Notes: generated by a model not told the origin, from the sequence alone. A stretch of 64,000 bases of DNA from Streptomyces roseoviridis (GCF_039535235.1 NZ_BAAAWU010000001.1:6575001-6639000); one strand, 5' to 3'; shown: positions 16,147 to 23,862, numbered from the stretch's first letter. Translations and numbers: made by a program.

Positions 16147-17402
16147 GCGTTCGGGGCGAGGTCCGTACCGGCACCGCGACGGCGCACGGCCACCAGATCG
16201 GTCCTGGCCTCCGAGGGGCTGGCCGCGGCAGCGGCCGCCGGCACCTCGGCGTGACCTCCGCACGGTCCGCAGCCACCGCCGGTCTCCGCGTGCGATCCGC
16301 AGCCACCGCCGGTCTCCGCGTGCGATCCGCAGCCGCCGCCCGCCGACGCCTGCGAGCCGCATCCGCCGGCCGTGGCACCGGCCGCCGCGAGGGCGTCCAC
16401 CCGGTGCCGGGGCAGCGTGGTCGTGCCCGCGCCCTCCACCTCGAAGCCGGCGTCGGCGATCATCTCCAGGTCGGCCTTGCCGGCCTGGCCCTCGCTGGTG
16501 AGGTAGTCGCCGAGGAAGATCGAGTTCGCGATGTGCAGCGCCAGCGGCTGCATCGTGCGCAGGTGCACCTCGCGCCCGCCGGCGATCCGCACCTCGACGT
16601 CGGGGCAGACGAACCGCACCATCGCCAGGATCCGCAGACAGCGCTGCGGGGTGAGGTTCCACTCCTTGGCGAGCGGGGTGCCCTCGAAGGGGATGAGGAA
16701 GTTGACCGGCACCGAGTCCGAGTCCAGCTCCCGCAGCGCGAACACCACGTCGACGAGGTCCTCGTCGCGCTCGCCCATGCCCGCGATGAGCCCCGAGCAG
16801 GCCGAGAGCCCGGCCGCGTGGGCCTTCTGCACGGTGTCCACCCGGTCCGCGTAGGTGTGGGTGGTGGTGATCTCCCCGTACGTCCCCTCGGACGTGTTGA
16901 GGTTGTGGTTGTACGCGTCGGCCCCGGCCTCCTTGAGCCGCTCCGCCTGCCCGTCGGACAGCAGACCGAGGCAGGCGCAGACCTCCACGTCCTCGTTCTG
17001 CTCCTTGATGGCCTCGATGGTCCTGCCGACCCGCTCCACGTCGCGGTCCGTCGGACCACGGCCGCTCGCCACCAGGCACACGCGCTTCGCGCCACCCGCG
17101 ACACCGGCCGCCGCCGCGGCCGACGCCTCGTCGGGCTTCAGCCACGTGTACTTCAGGATCCCGGCGGTCGAGCCGAGCCGCTGGGAGCAGTACGAGCAGT
17201 CCTCGGGGCAGAGGCCCGACTTCAGGTTGACGAGATAGTTGAGCTTCACCCGGCGCCCGAACCACTGGCGCCGCACCTTGCCGGCCGCGGCCACCACATC
17301 GAGCAGGTCGTCGTCGGATGTCGCCAGCACGGCGAGCGCTTCTTCACGGGTCGGCAGCTCGCGCCGCAGCCCCTTCTCCACCAGCGTGTTCAGCAGGTCC
17401 AT
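16143..17402 (-). CDS. bioB: Biotin synthase with Cys/His-rich repeat tail
   Basis: Radical SAM enzyme inserting sulfur into dethiobiotin. The SAM-cluster cysteines are C65, C69 and C72 ([13 protein letters not shown]); ligands of the sacrificial [2Fe-2S] cluster are C109, a Cys in VCACLG near 142, C202 and R272 (EVRIAGGRE). At 419 aa it exceeds the usual length of about 330-350. The extra C-terminus contains a 10-residue repeat placing Cys at 348, 358, 368 and 378, plus C381, with His at 361, 371 and 384, in Gly-rich sequence, then an Ala-rich end. This tail may bind metal or an Fe-S precursor; that is inference. Divergent from bioF, first gene of the bioBAD run. Confidence 0.95.
   Translation of the reverse strand: MDLLNTLVEKGLRRELPTREEALAVLATSDDDLLDVVAAAGKVRRQWFGRRVKLNYLVNLKSGLCPEDCSYCSQRLGSTAGILKYTWLKPDEASAAAAAGVAGGAKRVCLVASGRGPTDRDVERVGRTIEAIKEQNEDVEVCACLGLLSDGQAERLKEAGADAYNHNLNTSEGTYGEITTTHTYADRVDTVQKAHAAGLSACSGLIAGMGERDEDLVDVVFALRELDSDSVPVNFLIPFEGTPLAKEWNLTPQRCLRILAMVRFVCPDVEVRIAGGREVHLRTMQPLALHIANSIFLGDYLTSEGQAGKADLEMIADAGFEVEGAGTTTLPRHRVDALAAAGATAGGCGSQASAGGGCGSHAETGGGCGSHAETGGGCGPCGGHAEVPAAAAAASPSEARTDLVAVRRRGAGTDLAPNA
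16253..16372. repeat. 30-bp tandem repeat inside bioB
   Basis: In-frame 30-base repeats encode the 10-residue Cys/His unit of the BioB tail; two copies are essentially identical and the outer ones have diverged. Because the unit is a multiple of three, copy-number change would alter only the number of Cys/His units. Confidence 0.8.
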
Positions 17403-17543
17403 AAGGGCTGATCCTTACCTACGGCAGACCCCCGGGCCAAGGAAGAGAAGAACAAACAGAGCGGTTTGAAGTGTGTGTATGGCCACACCCTGTCGCCGGC
17501 CCCGGACCGTTAGGGTCTGTGCGCCGCCTACCGAAGGATCGCC

Positions 17544-18722
17544 ATGCCGCCGTACGCCGAGGACCGCACGGACCCCCGCCGGGCCGCGTTCGACTGGACC
17601 GAGGCCGCCGCACGGCAGCGCGCGGCGGCGGGCCTGGTGCGGACCCTGCGCCCCCGGGCGGCCGAGTCCGGCCTCCTGGACCTGGCGAGCAACGACTACC
17701 TCGGCCTCACCCGGCGCCCCGAGACCACCGAGGCGGCGGCCGAGGCGGCCCGCCGCTGGGGCGCGGGCTCCACCGGTTCGCGGCTCGTCACCGGATCGAC
17801 CCGACTGCACGCCCTCCTCGAACGCGAACTGGCCGACTTCTGCGGTTTCGAGGCGGCCCTCGTCTTCTCCTCCGGCTACACCGCGAACCTGGCCGCGCTC
17901 ACCGCCCTGTCCGCCCGGGACGGCCTGATCGTCTCCGACGCGGGCAACCACGCCTCGATCGTCGACGGCTGCCGGCTCGCGCGGGCCGAGACGGCCGTGG
18001 TCGCGCACACCGACCCGGAGGCCGTGGCGAAGACCCTCGGCGCGCATCCGGACCGCCGCGCGCTGGTGGTCAGCGACTCCGTCTTCTCCGTGGACGGCGA
18101 CAAGGCCCCGCTCCCCGCCCTGGCGCGGGCGTGCCGGGAGCACGGCGCGGGCCTGGTCGTCGACGACGCCCACGGCTTCGGCGTCCTCGGTGACGGCGGG
18201 CGCGGCGCCCTGCACGAGGCGGGCCTCGCGGGCGACCCGGACGTCGTCGTGACCCTCACCCTCTCCAAGTCGCTGGGCAGCCAGGGCGGTGCGGTGCTCG
18301 GACCGGCCCGGGTGATCGAGCACCTGGTCAACGCGGCCCGCACCTTCATCTTCGACACCGGTCTCGCCCCCGCCGCCACGGCCGGCGCGCTCGCGAGCCT
18401 GCGCCTGATCGAGGCCGAACCGGGCCTCGCCGCCCGGGCCCGTACGGTCGCCACCACCCTCCACCGGCTGCTCACCGAGGCCGGGCTCACCGCCGCCCGG
18501 CCCGACGCGGCCGTGGTCTCGGTGCGTGCCCCGGGCCCCGACGAGGCGCTGCGGTGGGCGGCCGACTGCCGCGAACTCGGCCTCGCCGTCGGCTGTTTCC
18601 GCCCGCCGTCGGTGCCCGACGGCATCTCCCGGCTGCGTCTGACCGCCCGCGCGGACCTCGACGACGCGCAGATCGAACGGGCCGTCGACACCATCCTGAG
18701 GACCGCGCCCGAGGGAGCCTGA
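17544..18722 (+). CDS. bioF: 8-amino-7-oxononanoate synthase
   Basis: PLP-dependent decarboxylative condensation of pimeloyl thioester with L-alanine, the first committed biotin step. 392 aa. Landmarks are LDLASNDYLGLTRRP, GAGSTGSRLVTGST, DAGNHASIVDGCRL, VVDDAHGFGVLG and the Schiff-base lysine in LTLSKSLGSQGG. It is divergent from bioB across 141 bases. A possible -10 (TAGGGT) sits about 30 bases before the start. No pimeloyl-forming gene (bioC/bioH/bioW) is seen nearby. Confidence 0.95.
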   Translation: MPPYAEDRTDPRRAAFDWTEAAARQRAAAGLVRTLRPRAAESGLLDLASNDYLGLTRRPETTEAAAEAARRWGAGSTGSRLVTGSTRLHALLERELADFCGFEAALVFSSGYTANLAALTALSARDGLIVSDAGNHASIVDGCRLARAETAVVAHTDPEAVAKTLGAHPDRRALVVSDSVFSVDGDKAPLPALARACREHGAGLVVDDAHGFGVLGDGGRGALHEAGLAGDPDVVVTLTLSKSLGSQGGAVLGPARVIEHLVNAARTFIFDTGLAPAATAGALASLRLIEAEPGLAARARTVATTLHRLLTEAGLTAARPDAAVVSVRAPGPDEALRWAADCRELGLAVGCFRPPSVPDGISRLRLTARADLDDAQIERAVDTILRTAPEGA

Positions 18723-18743
18723 CCCGCTGTCAGTGCCGGTGGC

Positions 18744-18749
18744 TACGGT
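18744..18749 (+). promoter_or_regulatory. -10 element, leaderless start
   Basis: TACGGT lies six bases upstream of the ATG at 18756, with no ribosome site between, the usual geometry of a leaderless Streptomyces promoter. Confidence 0.5.
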
Positions 18750-18755
18750 GATCAC

Positions 18756-19367
18756 ATGAGTCTTTCCCTGAGCCCGTTCCTGCTCGACATCAAGGCCACG
18801 CACGCCCTCGTCGGTTCGGGCGACGAGCAGTTGCTCCAGATCATCCACGAACGGTTCGCCGACGACCTGGCGCGCGACGACGACTGGTTCTCGTCCTCGA
18901 TCGCCGACGGCGCGCCGACCGCCTCCGAGGCGCTGCGCGCCGTGATCGCCGGCGGCCCCTTCGAGGGAAGGAAGGAGCACTCCTTCCCGTACGGCTACGC
19001 CTACAAGCGGCTGTGCTCCCTGACCGGGTCCTTCCTCGACAACTCCTGCTTCTCCCCGTTCCGCGGCGCCTGGCTGGAGACGGTCGACGAGGGCCTGAAG
19101 GCCCTGCGCATCACCGCGGTGTCGCTGACGGACTTCGGCTACGGGGACGCCATGCCGGACCCGATACCCACCTACGACCTGCCGAACTGCGGCGAGTGGA
19201 CGCACGAGCAGTGCCTGGCCGCCGTCGAGCAGTTCGAGCAGACCAAGCGGGACGGCCACGCCCCGCCGCTCGACCCCGAAGTGGTCGACGCGGTCATGGA
19301 CGTCATCGGCTGGCTCCGCCACGCCGCGGCCCGCCCCGGCTTCGGGGTCATCGGCTTCGTCTCCTAG
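18756..19367 (+). CDS. Conserved-looking protein of unknown function
   Basis: 203 aa, soluble and acidic, no signal peptide. It starts SLSPFLLDIKATHALVGSGD and ends in a helical segment (VVDAVMDVIGWLRHAA) followed by a hydrophobic terminus GFGVIGFVS. It resembles proteins I have seen labelled DUF7691 in Streptomyces, but I cannot verify this. The ATG follows a -10 element by six bases, implying a leaderless transcript. It stands alone between bioF and the LysE exporter. Confidence 0.7.
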   Translation: MSLSLSPFLLDIKATHALVGSGDEQLLQIIHERFADDLARDDDWFSSSIADGAPTASEALRAVIAGGPFEGRKEHSFPYGYAYKRLCSLTGSFLDNSCFSPFRGAWLETVDEGLKALRITAVSLTDFGYGDAMPDPIPTYDLPNCGEWTHEQCLAAVEQFEQTKRDGHAPPLDPEVVDAVMDVIGWLRHAAARPGFGVIGFVS

Positions 19368-19582
19368 GGCGCGTCGGGCCGGTTCCGCGGACGGCGGCGC
19401 GGGCGCGGGCCGGGCGTCGGGGCGTCGGCCGGACGGGGGCCAGGCGCCCGCCGGGTCCGGCGTACGGCGCCGTATTCTGAGGCGGGCGACGCCGGCACCG
19501 CCGAGTCGCGCCCGGCGCCCGACGCCGCCGGGCGCCGTCCACGCCGGGGTCCGAACACCCGGCCGACGATCGGAGCCGTCAC

Positions 19583-20227
19583 GTGATCAGCCCGGCCGCG
19601 ATGGGAGGAGTGGCCCTGGTCGAGCTGGGCATGGCCCTGACTCCGGGACCGAACATGATCCACCTCGCCTCCCGCGCCATCACCCAGGGGCGCAGGGCCG
19701 GCCTGGTCGGCCTGAGCGGGACCGCGGTGGGCTTCGTCTGCTATCTGCTGGCCGCGGCCGCGGGCCTGTCCGCGCTGTTCGCCGCCGTGCCGCTCGCCTT
19801 CACGGTGGTCAAGCTCGCCGGGGCCGCCTACCTGGCCTACCTGGCCTGGGACATGCTCAGGCCGGGTGGTCGTTCGCCCTTCGCCCCGGCCGGGGACCTG
19901 CCGCCCGTCTCCGACGCCCGCCTCTTCTCGACGGGGCTCCTGACCAATCTGCTCAACCCCAAGATCGCCCTCATGTACGCCGCTCTGCTGCCCCAGTTCA
20001 TGGACCCGCAGGCGGGTCCGGCCTGGGCACAGCTCCTCCAGCTCGGCGCGGTGCAGATCGTCGTGGGGGTCACGGTGAACGGTCTGATCATGCTGGGTGC
20101 CGCACGGGTGTCGGGCTACCTGGCAGCGCGGCCCCGTGTGATGACCGCTCAGCGCTTCGCGGCGGGCGGCCTGCTCGGTGTCTTCGCGCTGCGCACGGCC
20201 CTGACCCGTACGCCCGTCTCGGCCTGA
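19583..20227 (+). CDS. LysE/RhtB-family amino acid exporter
   Basis: 214 aa with five to six membrane segments. The diagnostic N-terminal LTPGPNMIHLASRAITQGRRAG, the GTAVGFVCYLLAAAAGLSAL helix and the mid-protein FSTGLLTNLLNPKIALMYAAL (NPK motif) define the family, which exports lysine, threonine, homoserine and related compounds. GTG at 19583 is preceded by CGGAGCC. No LysG-type regulator is adjacent, so the substrate is not decided. Confidence 0.88.
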   Translation: MISPAAMGGVALVELGMALTPGPNMIHLASRAITQGRRAGLVGLSGTAVGFVCYLLAAAAGLSALFAAVPLAFTVVKLAGAAYLAYLAWDMLRPGGRSPFAPAGDLPPVSDARLFSTGLLTNLLNPKIALMYAALLPQFMDPQAGPAWAQLLQLGAVQIVVGVTVNGLIMLGAARVSGYLAARPRVMTAQRFAAGGLLGVFALRTALTRTPVSA

Positions 20228-20249
20228 GACGGGCCCCGCGCGCCGGTGA

Positions 20250-20320
20250 CACCGGCGACAGCAATGACCCGGTGACAGCAGTGACACCGGTGACAGCAGT
20301 GGCACCGGTGCTGCTGTGAC
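20250..20320. repeat. 17-18-bp tandem repeat after the LysE gene
   Basis: About four copies of an ACCGGTGACAGCAGTGAC-like unit, each containing the palindrome ACCGGT. It lies 23 bases after the exporter stop, where a terminator would be expected; no other structure is obvious. Confidence 0.7.
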
Positions 20321-20347
20321 GGTCCCGAACGCGAGGGGGGGGAGCGG

Positions 20348-20410
20348 CACCCGGTCGGGGCCCGGCCGTCAGTGGGCGGGACCACCCGGTCGGGGCCCGG
20401 CCGTCAGTGG
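20348..20410. repeat. 28-bp direct repeat, one copy spanning a stop codon
   Basis: Two identical 28-base copies at 20348-20375 and 20383-20410. The second overlaps the last codons and TGA of the small minus-strand gene at 20404, so the outer copy is a duplicate of that gene's 3' end. Confidence 0.8.
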
Positions 20411-20700
20411 TCGTGGCCCGTGTCGGCGGGACCGCGTCCTTCGTCGGAGCCGTCGGGTCCCTCTCCGGCCTCACCCCTGCGTCCGTGCGGGCGGCGCTGT
20501 TCCTCGCGGCCGAGGCCCGGGGACTGCCGCTTGGCGTCCATGCCGTGGTCGTCGGGCGCGGCGTCGCCGAGACGGCCCCGTGCGGCCTCCTCGGCCTCCC
20601 TGCGGGCCTCGGCGTCGCCGCTCTCCCCGACGGCCTGGGACGGGGTGGTGCGGGGCGGCCGGTCGGCGGGCAGCGTACGTCGGCGCTCGTGGTGGCTCAT
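20404..20700 (-). CDS. Small disordered hydrophilic protein
   Basis: 98 aa with no hydrophobic core: rich in Arg, Glu, Asp, Gly and Pro, with an Ala/Glu/Arg helix (ARREAEEAARGRL) and a C-terminus DTGHDH that could bind metal. Not recognised. It is supported as a gene by a near-ideal ribosome site (AGGAGGGTGATC then ATG at 20700). It lies downstream of the VOC gene on the same strand and may be co-transcribed. Confidence 0.6.
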   Translation of the reverse strand: MSHHERRRTLPADRPPRTTPSQAVGESGDAEARREAEEAARGRLGDAAPDDHGMDAKRQSPGLGREEQRRPHGRRGEAGEGPDGSDEGRGPADTGHDH

Positions 20701-20759
20701 GATCACCCTCCTGGGCTCTGGATGCGGGGGACGGGTGTGTACGCGGCTGCCCCGCCGGA

Positions 20760-21179
20760 TCAGGGTGAAACGCTCCGTTCGGCGTCCCGTGACGGAGCCA
20801 GCACGAAGGCGTGGCCGGCCGGGTCCGTGTAGCGGCGCACGTCGGTGCGCCGGTCGAGCCGGGTGCCGTTGCGTTCGGCGGCGACCGGGCGGGCGCCCAG
20901 GGAGATCGCCTCCCGCTCGGCCTCGTCGAGCGCGTCGGCGGCGACCAGGATGTGCAGATGGGCCTGCTGGGAGTCCTCCGGGCGCGGCCAGCTCGGCGGC
21001 GCCTGGCCGGGGTCGCGGCGGATGCCGAGGGCGGGGCCGGCGGAGGAGTGGAGCAGGAGCAGGTCGGGGTCGCCGTCGGCCGGTTCGACGGTGGCGCCGA
21101 GCAGGGCGGCGTAGAAGCGGGCGAGGGGTTCGGGATCGCTGCTGTCGAGGACGAGGAGGGTCGTCTTGGAAACGGTCAT
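20760..21179 (-). CDS. VOC-family protein
   Basis: 139 aa. It opens TLLVLDSSDPEPLARFYAAL, a first VOC module lacking the usual early His, followed by the strand QAHLHILVAAD and closing YTDPAGHAFVLAP. This pattern is common in Streptomyces glyoxalase/bleomycin-resistance-like proteins, whose ligands are unknown. ATG at 21179 removes a non-conserved upstream extension (open to 21332) that contains a DNA-level tandem repeat. Confidence 0.78.
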   Translation of the reverse strand: MTVSKTTLLVLDSSDPEPLARFYAALLGATVEPADGDPDLLLLHSSAGPALGIRRDPGQAPPSWPRPEDSQQAHLHILVAADALDEAEREAISLGARPVAAERNGTRLDRRTDVRRYTDPAGHAFVLAPSRDAERSVSP

Positions 21180-21226
21180 ACGGTCCGTCTGCCCGCTCAA
21201 CGGCCGTGCAGGCATGGCGAGTCGGG

Positions 21227-21274
21227 CGTGCACCCGGTCCGCTGGGCTCGCGTGCACCCGGTCCGCTCGGTTCG
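21227..21274. repeat. 24-bp tandem duplication
   Basis: Two adjacent near-identical 24-base copies beginning CGTGCACCCGGTCCGCT, 2 mismatches, upstream of the VOC gene and of the divergent ATPase gene. Possibly regulatory, possibly neutral. Confidence 0.7.
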
Positions 21275-21453
21275 CGCGCCCCGGTCGCCCCTGGGGCCCG
21301 GCGCCGATCCGCTCGCCCGTCGGACGGTTCACTGCTTCGAGCGACAGTCATCCGTATATCGCGGTGGATCGCCCCTCGGGACGGCACGATCGGTGGCACT
21401 CTGACGCGAAGCGCAATCCGGGCGGGGCCCGGTGGGAAAGGGACAGCGTCGCC

Positions 21454-21885
21454 ATGGCAGACCACCAGGAAGCAACCCTCACGCTGCCGAGCGATCCCGC
21501 CTCGGTCGCGACCGCCCGGCGGTACGTCGCCGAGGTCCTCTCCTCCTGGGGCCTCGGCGACGGCACCGACATCGCGGACTCGGTCCGGCTGATCGTCTCG
21601 GAGCTGGCGACCAACGCCGTGCAGCACACCTTCGGACAGTCGCCCACCTTCACGGTGGACGTCAGCCTGGAGCGGGACGAGCTGCTGCGCATCGGGGTCA
21701 CGGACAGCCATCCGCGCTGGCCCCAGCGCCTCCCGGCGGCGGTCCAGCAGGACAACGGCCGTGGGATGGTCATCATCCGCTGGCTGGCCGCCGAGGCGGG
21801 CGGCCGGCTGTCGGTGACGCCGACGGCCGAGGGCGGGAAGACCGTCTGGATCGACCTGCCCTGGCCGGCGGCGGTTCCCGGCTGA
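21454..21885 (+). CDS. RsbW-like ATP-binding protein (HATPase, anti-sigma type)
   Basis: 143 aa, single GHKL ATPase domain. The N box is IVSELATNAVQHTFG, the G1-like segment is VTDSHPRW (usual D-x-G-x-G replaced) and the G2 box is NGRGMVIIRWLA. This class, abundant in Streptomyces, includes anti-sigma factors and serine kinases of the RsbW/SpoIIAB type. The substituted G1 motif is also usual in this subgroup. No anti-anti-sigma or sigma partner lies next to it. ATG 21454 follows GGGAAAGGGAC. Confidence 0.85.
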   Translation: MADHQEATLTLPSDPASVATARRYVAEVLSSWGLGDGTDIADSVRLIVSELATNAVQHTFGQSPTFTVDVSLERDELLRIGVTDSHPRWPQRLPAAVQQDNGRGMVIIRWLAAEAGGRLSVTPTAEGGKTVWIDLPWPAAVPG

Positions 21886-21887
21886 CG

Positions 21888-22364
21888 TCAGCGGACCCGG
21901 CCGTAGAGGACCTTCGACGTCCAGATCCGGTCGAGCTTCACCCAGGAGCCCTGCTTGGGCGAGTGCCAGATCTTGTTGTTACCCGCGTAGATACCGACGT
22001 GGTACACCCTTCCACCCGAGTGGAAGAAGACGAGGTCCCCCTTCTGCCGGCTGGACGCGGAGATGTGCCGGGTCTTGTTGTACTGCTGCTGCGCGGTGCG
22101 GGGCAGCGTCTTGCCCGCCTTCTTGAACGAGTAGAGCGTGAGGCCCGAGCAGTCGAAACGGGTGGGGCCCGCGGCGCCGTACTTGTAGGGGGATCCCTTC
22201 TTCGAGGCCGCGACGTTCAACGCCTTGCCGGCGTACGAGGTCGCGGCCTGGGCCTCCGGCGCGGCTCCTGGGGCGAGCAGCGTGCCGCCGACGGCGGCGA
22301 GGGTGAGAGCCGAGACGGCTCCGGCCCGGGACAGCAGGGACGGGACATGAATCTGCGCAGTCAT
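21888..22364 (-). CDS. Secreted NlpC/P60 cell-wall endopeptidase
   Basis: 158 aa. A Sec signal peptide with Ala-rich hydrophobic core ends near residue 40 (APEAQA-ATS). The NlpC/P60 domain has catalytic Cys in RFDCSGLTLYSF and His in YHVGIYAGNNKIWHSP. It hydrolyses D-gamma-glutamyl-diamino acid or related peptide bonds in peptidoglycan. Translation starts at ATG 22364, 14 bases after GAAGGG. It is preceded by a ydaO-type c-di-AMP riboswitch and a Crp-like box, the arrangement known for Streptomyces cell-wall hydrolase and rpf genes. Confidence 0.93.
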   Translation of the reverse strand: MTAQIHVPSLLSRAGAVSALTLAAVGGTLLAPGAAPEAQAATSYAGKALNVAASKKGSPYKYGAAGPTRFDCSGLTLYSFKKAGKTLPRTAQQQYNKTRHISASSRQKGDLVFFHSGGRVYHVGIYAGNNKIWHSPKQGSWVKLDRIWTSKVLYGRVR

Positions 22365-22375
22365 GCGCAACCCTT

Positions 22376-22500
22376 CGTCAGCCGCCTGTGAAGGATGACC
22401 TGTCGGGTTCGGGCAGGCGAAGATGCCCGGCCGCGGCTGCGGCTTCACCCCGAGGAACGTCCCCCACTGCGCGAGACGTCCCGTATTGCTCGGGTCCTCC
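22376..22500 (-). promoter_or_regulatory. ydaO-type c-di-AMP riboswitch (core)
   Basis: Read on the minus strand, the leader contains the family's conserved blocks in order: GTGGGGGACG (22467-22458), GGGGTGAA (22451-22444), GGCCGGGC, and GCCCGAACCCGACAG (22414-22400) followed by GTCATCC and AGGCGGC. These match the ydaO/yuaA consensus that binds cyclic di-AMP and switches cell-wall hydrolase genes off. The 5' boundary of the aptamer is uncertain and may reach about 22600. Confidence 0.85.
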
Positions 22501-22653
22501 ACTCCTGCCGATCCACTCCTGTCGACCAGACGTCCGGGACGGCGGCAGGACTCGGCGTCCGCCCGGACCGCCCCGCCTCGGGTGGCGGGGGCTTGTCGTC
22601 GACAGGGATCTTGACTCACACACTGGCCCAAATCCGAGCTGAAACGGCGATAT

Positions 22654-22667
22654 GTGAGGCTCCTCAC
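22654..22667. promoter_or_regulatory. Crp-like box upstream of the riboswitch
   Basis: GTGAGGCTCCTCAC is a perfect 14-base palindrome fitting the Streptomyces Crp consensus GTG-N6-CAC (TGTGA-N6-TCACG in context). It is about 290 bases upstream of the NlpC/P60 start, just before the expected promoter. Confidence 0.55.
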
Positions 22668-22779
22668 GACTGATCCATACGGGTGGACAGTCGGGTTTCG
22701 GGGTCAGCGATGTTTGCCGGACGAGCCGTTCACCAGGGCTGGAACGCCCGATTCCGCCAGATGCGTACACCCGCTGCGC

Positions 22780-22793
22780 AACTCACCTGAGTT
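22780..22793. promoter_or_regulatory. Short palindrome of unknown role
   Basis: AACTCA-CC-TGAGTT is a perfect inverted repeat in the gap between the NlpC/P60 upstream region and the end of the ClpP-like operon. It could be an operator or part of a terminator. Otherwise 22668-22881 shows only a possible 24-codon ORF at 22836-22910 on the plus strand with GAGGGAGAG before its GTG. Confidence 0.25.
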
Positions 22794-22881
22794 ACATGTC
22801 GATACGTCGACTACGCCGAACGAGGGAGAGATTCCGTGGTCCCCGTGCCCCGAGTGGACCTCGACACGACACGCCCCCCTG

Positions 22882-23187
22882 TCAACTCACCTGGTCCCCG
22901 GGGACGGTGACGCGCCCCGTGCGCCGCTCTCCGTCCAGGGTCCTGAGCGCACGCGCCAGCGTGTCGGCGTGCACCTCGCTCTCGCCCCGCATGTGCATGA
23001 GCGTCAGCGCGTCCCGCAGCGCCGCCGCGCGGCTCACCAGCGCCTGCGCCGCACGCAGCGCCCCATAGGTATGCGAGGTCCTGGATGGATTGATCCGGCC
23101 CAGCAGATCGACTACTTCGAGGTACGCGTCGACGAACTCGCCCTCGGCGCGGGTCAGTGCGGGCAGCGGCGGCAGCTCCGGGAGCAC
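22882..23187 (-). CDS. Small helical protein of unknown function, clpP-like operon
   Basis: 101 aa, predicted all-helical, Ala/Leu-rich with alternating charges (ALRAAQALVSRAAALRDAL; EVHADTLARALRTLDGE). Not recognised. GTG at 23187 follows GAGGCCGAC, and the gap to the ClpP-like stop is only 7 bases, so it is co-transcribed and may encode a partner or adaptor of that protein; this is inference. Confidence 0.65.
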   Translation of the reverse strand: MLPELPPLPALTRAEGEFVDAYLEVVDLLGRINPSRTSHTYGALRAAQALVSRAAALRDALTLMHMRGESEVHADTLARALRTLDGERRTGRVTVPGDQVS

Positions 23188-23194
23188 GTCGGCC

Positions 23195-23824
23195 TCACTC
23201 GTTCCCGGCGTCCGCGAGCCCGCGGCGGCTCTCGACGACGTGGTCCACCAGGCCGTACGCCACCGCTTCCGCCGCGTCGAGGACGGTGGTCCGGTCGATG
23301 TCGGCGTCGACGCGCTCGCGGTCCCTTCCGGTGCGCTCGGCGAGCAGTCCGGCGACCAGGGCGCGCTGTCGCAGCAACTCCCGTGCGTGGATGTCGAGAT
23401 CGCTCGGCTGTCCGCGCAACGGCTCGTCCAGCGTGGGCTGCTGGAGGACGATCCGGGCGCCCGGCAGCGTGAGCCGCCGCCCGGTGGTGCCCGCAGCGAG
23501 CAGCACCGCGGCGGGGCCGACCGCCTGGCCGAGGCAGATGGTCTCCACCTCGCAGGAGACGGTGCGGATCGTGTCGTACACCGAGGTCATCGCGCTGATC
23601 GAGCCGCCGGGGGAGTTGACGTAGAGGCTGATGACGCTCTCCGGGGCGGCGTGGTCGAGGTACAGGAACTGCGCGATCACGTCGTTGGCGGAGGTCTCGT
23701 CGATCGCCGTGCCCAGGAAGACGATCCGCTCGGAGAGCAGCTTCGAGTACGGGTCGAGGGTGCGGGTGCCGAGGGCGGTGCGCTCGGTGAACTCCGGAAG
23801 GACATGTCGCATGGTGCTCCGCAT
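23195..23824 (-). CDS. ClpP-like protein lacking the catalytic triad
   Basis: 209 aa, full-length ClpP fold: [53 protein letters not shown] and [13 protein letters not shown] all align with Clp protease proteolytic subunits. All three catalytic residues are replaced: the Ser of GQAAS is Gly103 (GQAVG), the His of IHQP is Gln128 (LQQP) and the Asp of DRD is Thr179 (DRT). It should therefore be proteolytically dead, comparable to ClpR subunits that modulate mixed Clp rings. Strong ribosome site AAGGAGGAG before ATG 23824. It is divergent from an orphan Phd/YefM antitoxin, with a shared palindromic operator. Confidence 0.9.
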   Translation of the reverse strand: MRSTMRHVLPEFTERTALGTRTLDPYSKLLSERIVFLGTAIDETSANDVIAQFLYLDHAAPESVISLYVNSPGGSISAMTSVYDTIRTVSCEVETICLGQAVGPAAVLLAAGTTGRRLTLPGARIVLQQPTLDEPLRGQPSDLDIHARELLRQRALVAGLLAERTGRDRERVDADIDRTTVLDAAEAVAYGLVDHVVESRRGLADAGNE

Positions 23825-23837
23825 GACGCTCCTCCTT

Positions 23838-23862
23838 CTGTAAAAAATGTACAGGACGTACA
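23838..23862. promoter_or_regulatory. Overlapping palindromes, YefM/Phd-type operator
   Basis: CTGTA-N7-TACAG (23838-23854) overlaps TGTAC-N5-GTACA (23848-23862). The TGTACA core is that recognised by YefM antitoxins. It lies between the divergent clpP-like and phd genes, overlapping the presumed -35 region of phd, so the antitoxin could repress both. Confidence 0.6.

Noticed and set aside
17403-17543. BioQ or BirA operator between bioB and bioF
   Set aside because: No convincing palindrome matching known biotin regulator sites was seen; only a weak -10 for bioF.
20407-20832. Plus-strand ORF overlapping the small disordered gene, with a hydrophobic start
   Set aside because: No ribosome site, and it is antisense to a gene with a near-perfect one and to the VOC gene; nonetheless not fully excluded.
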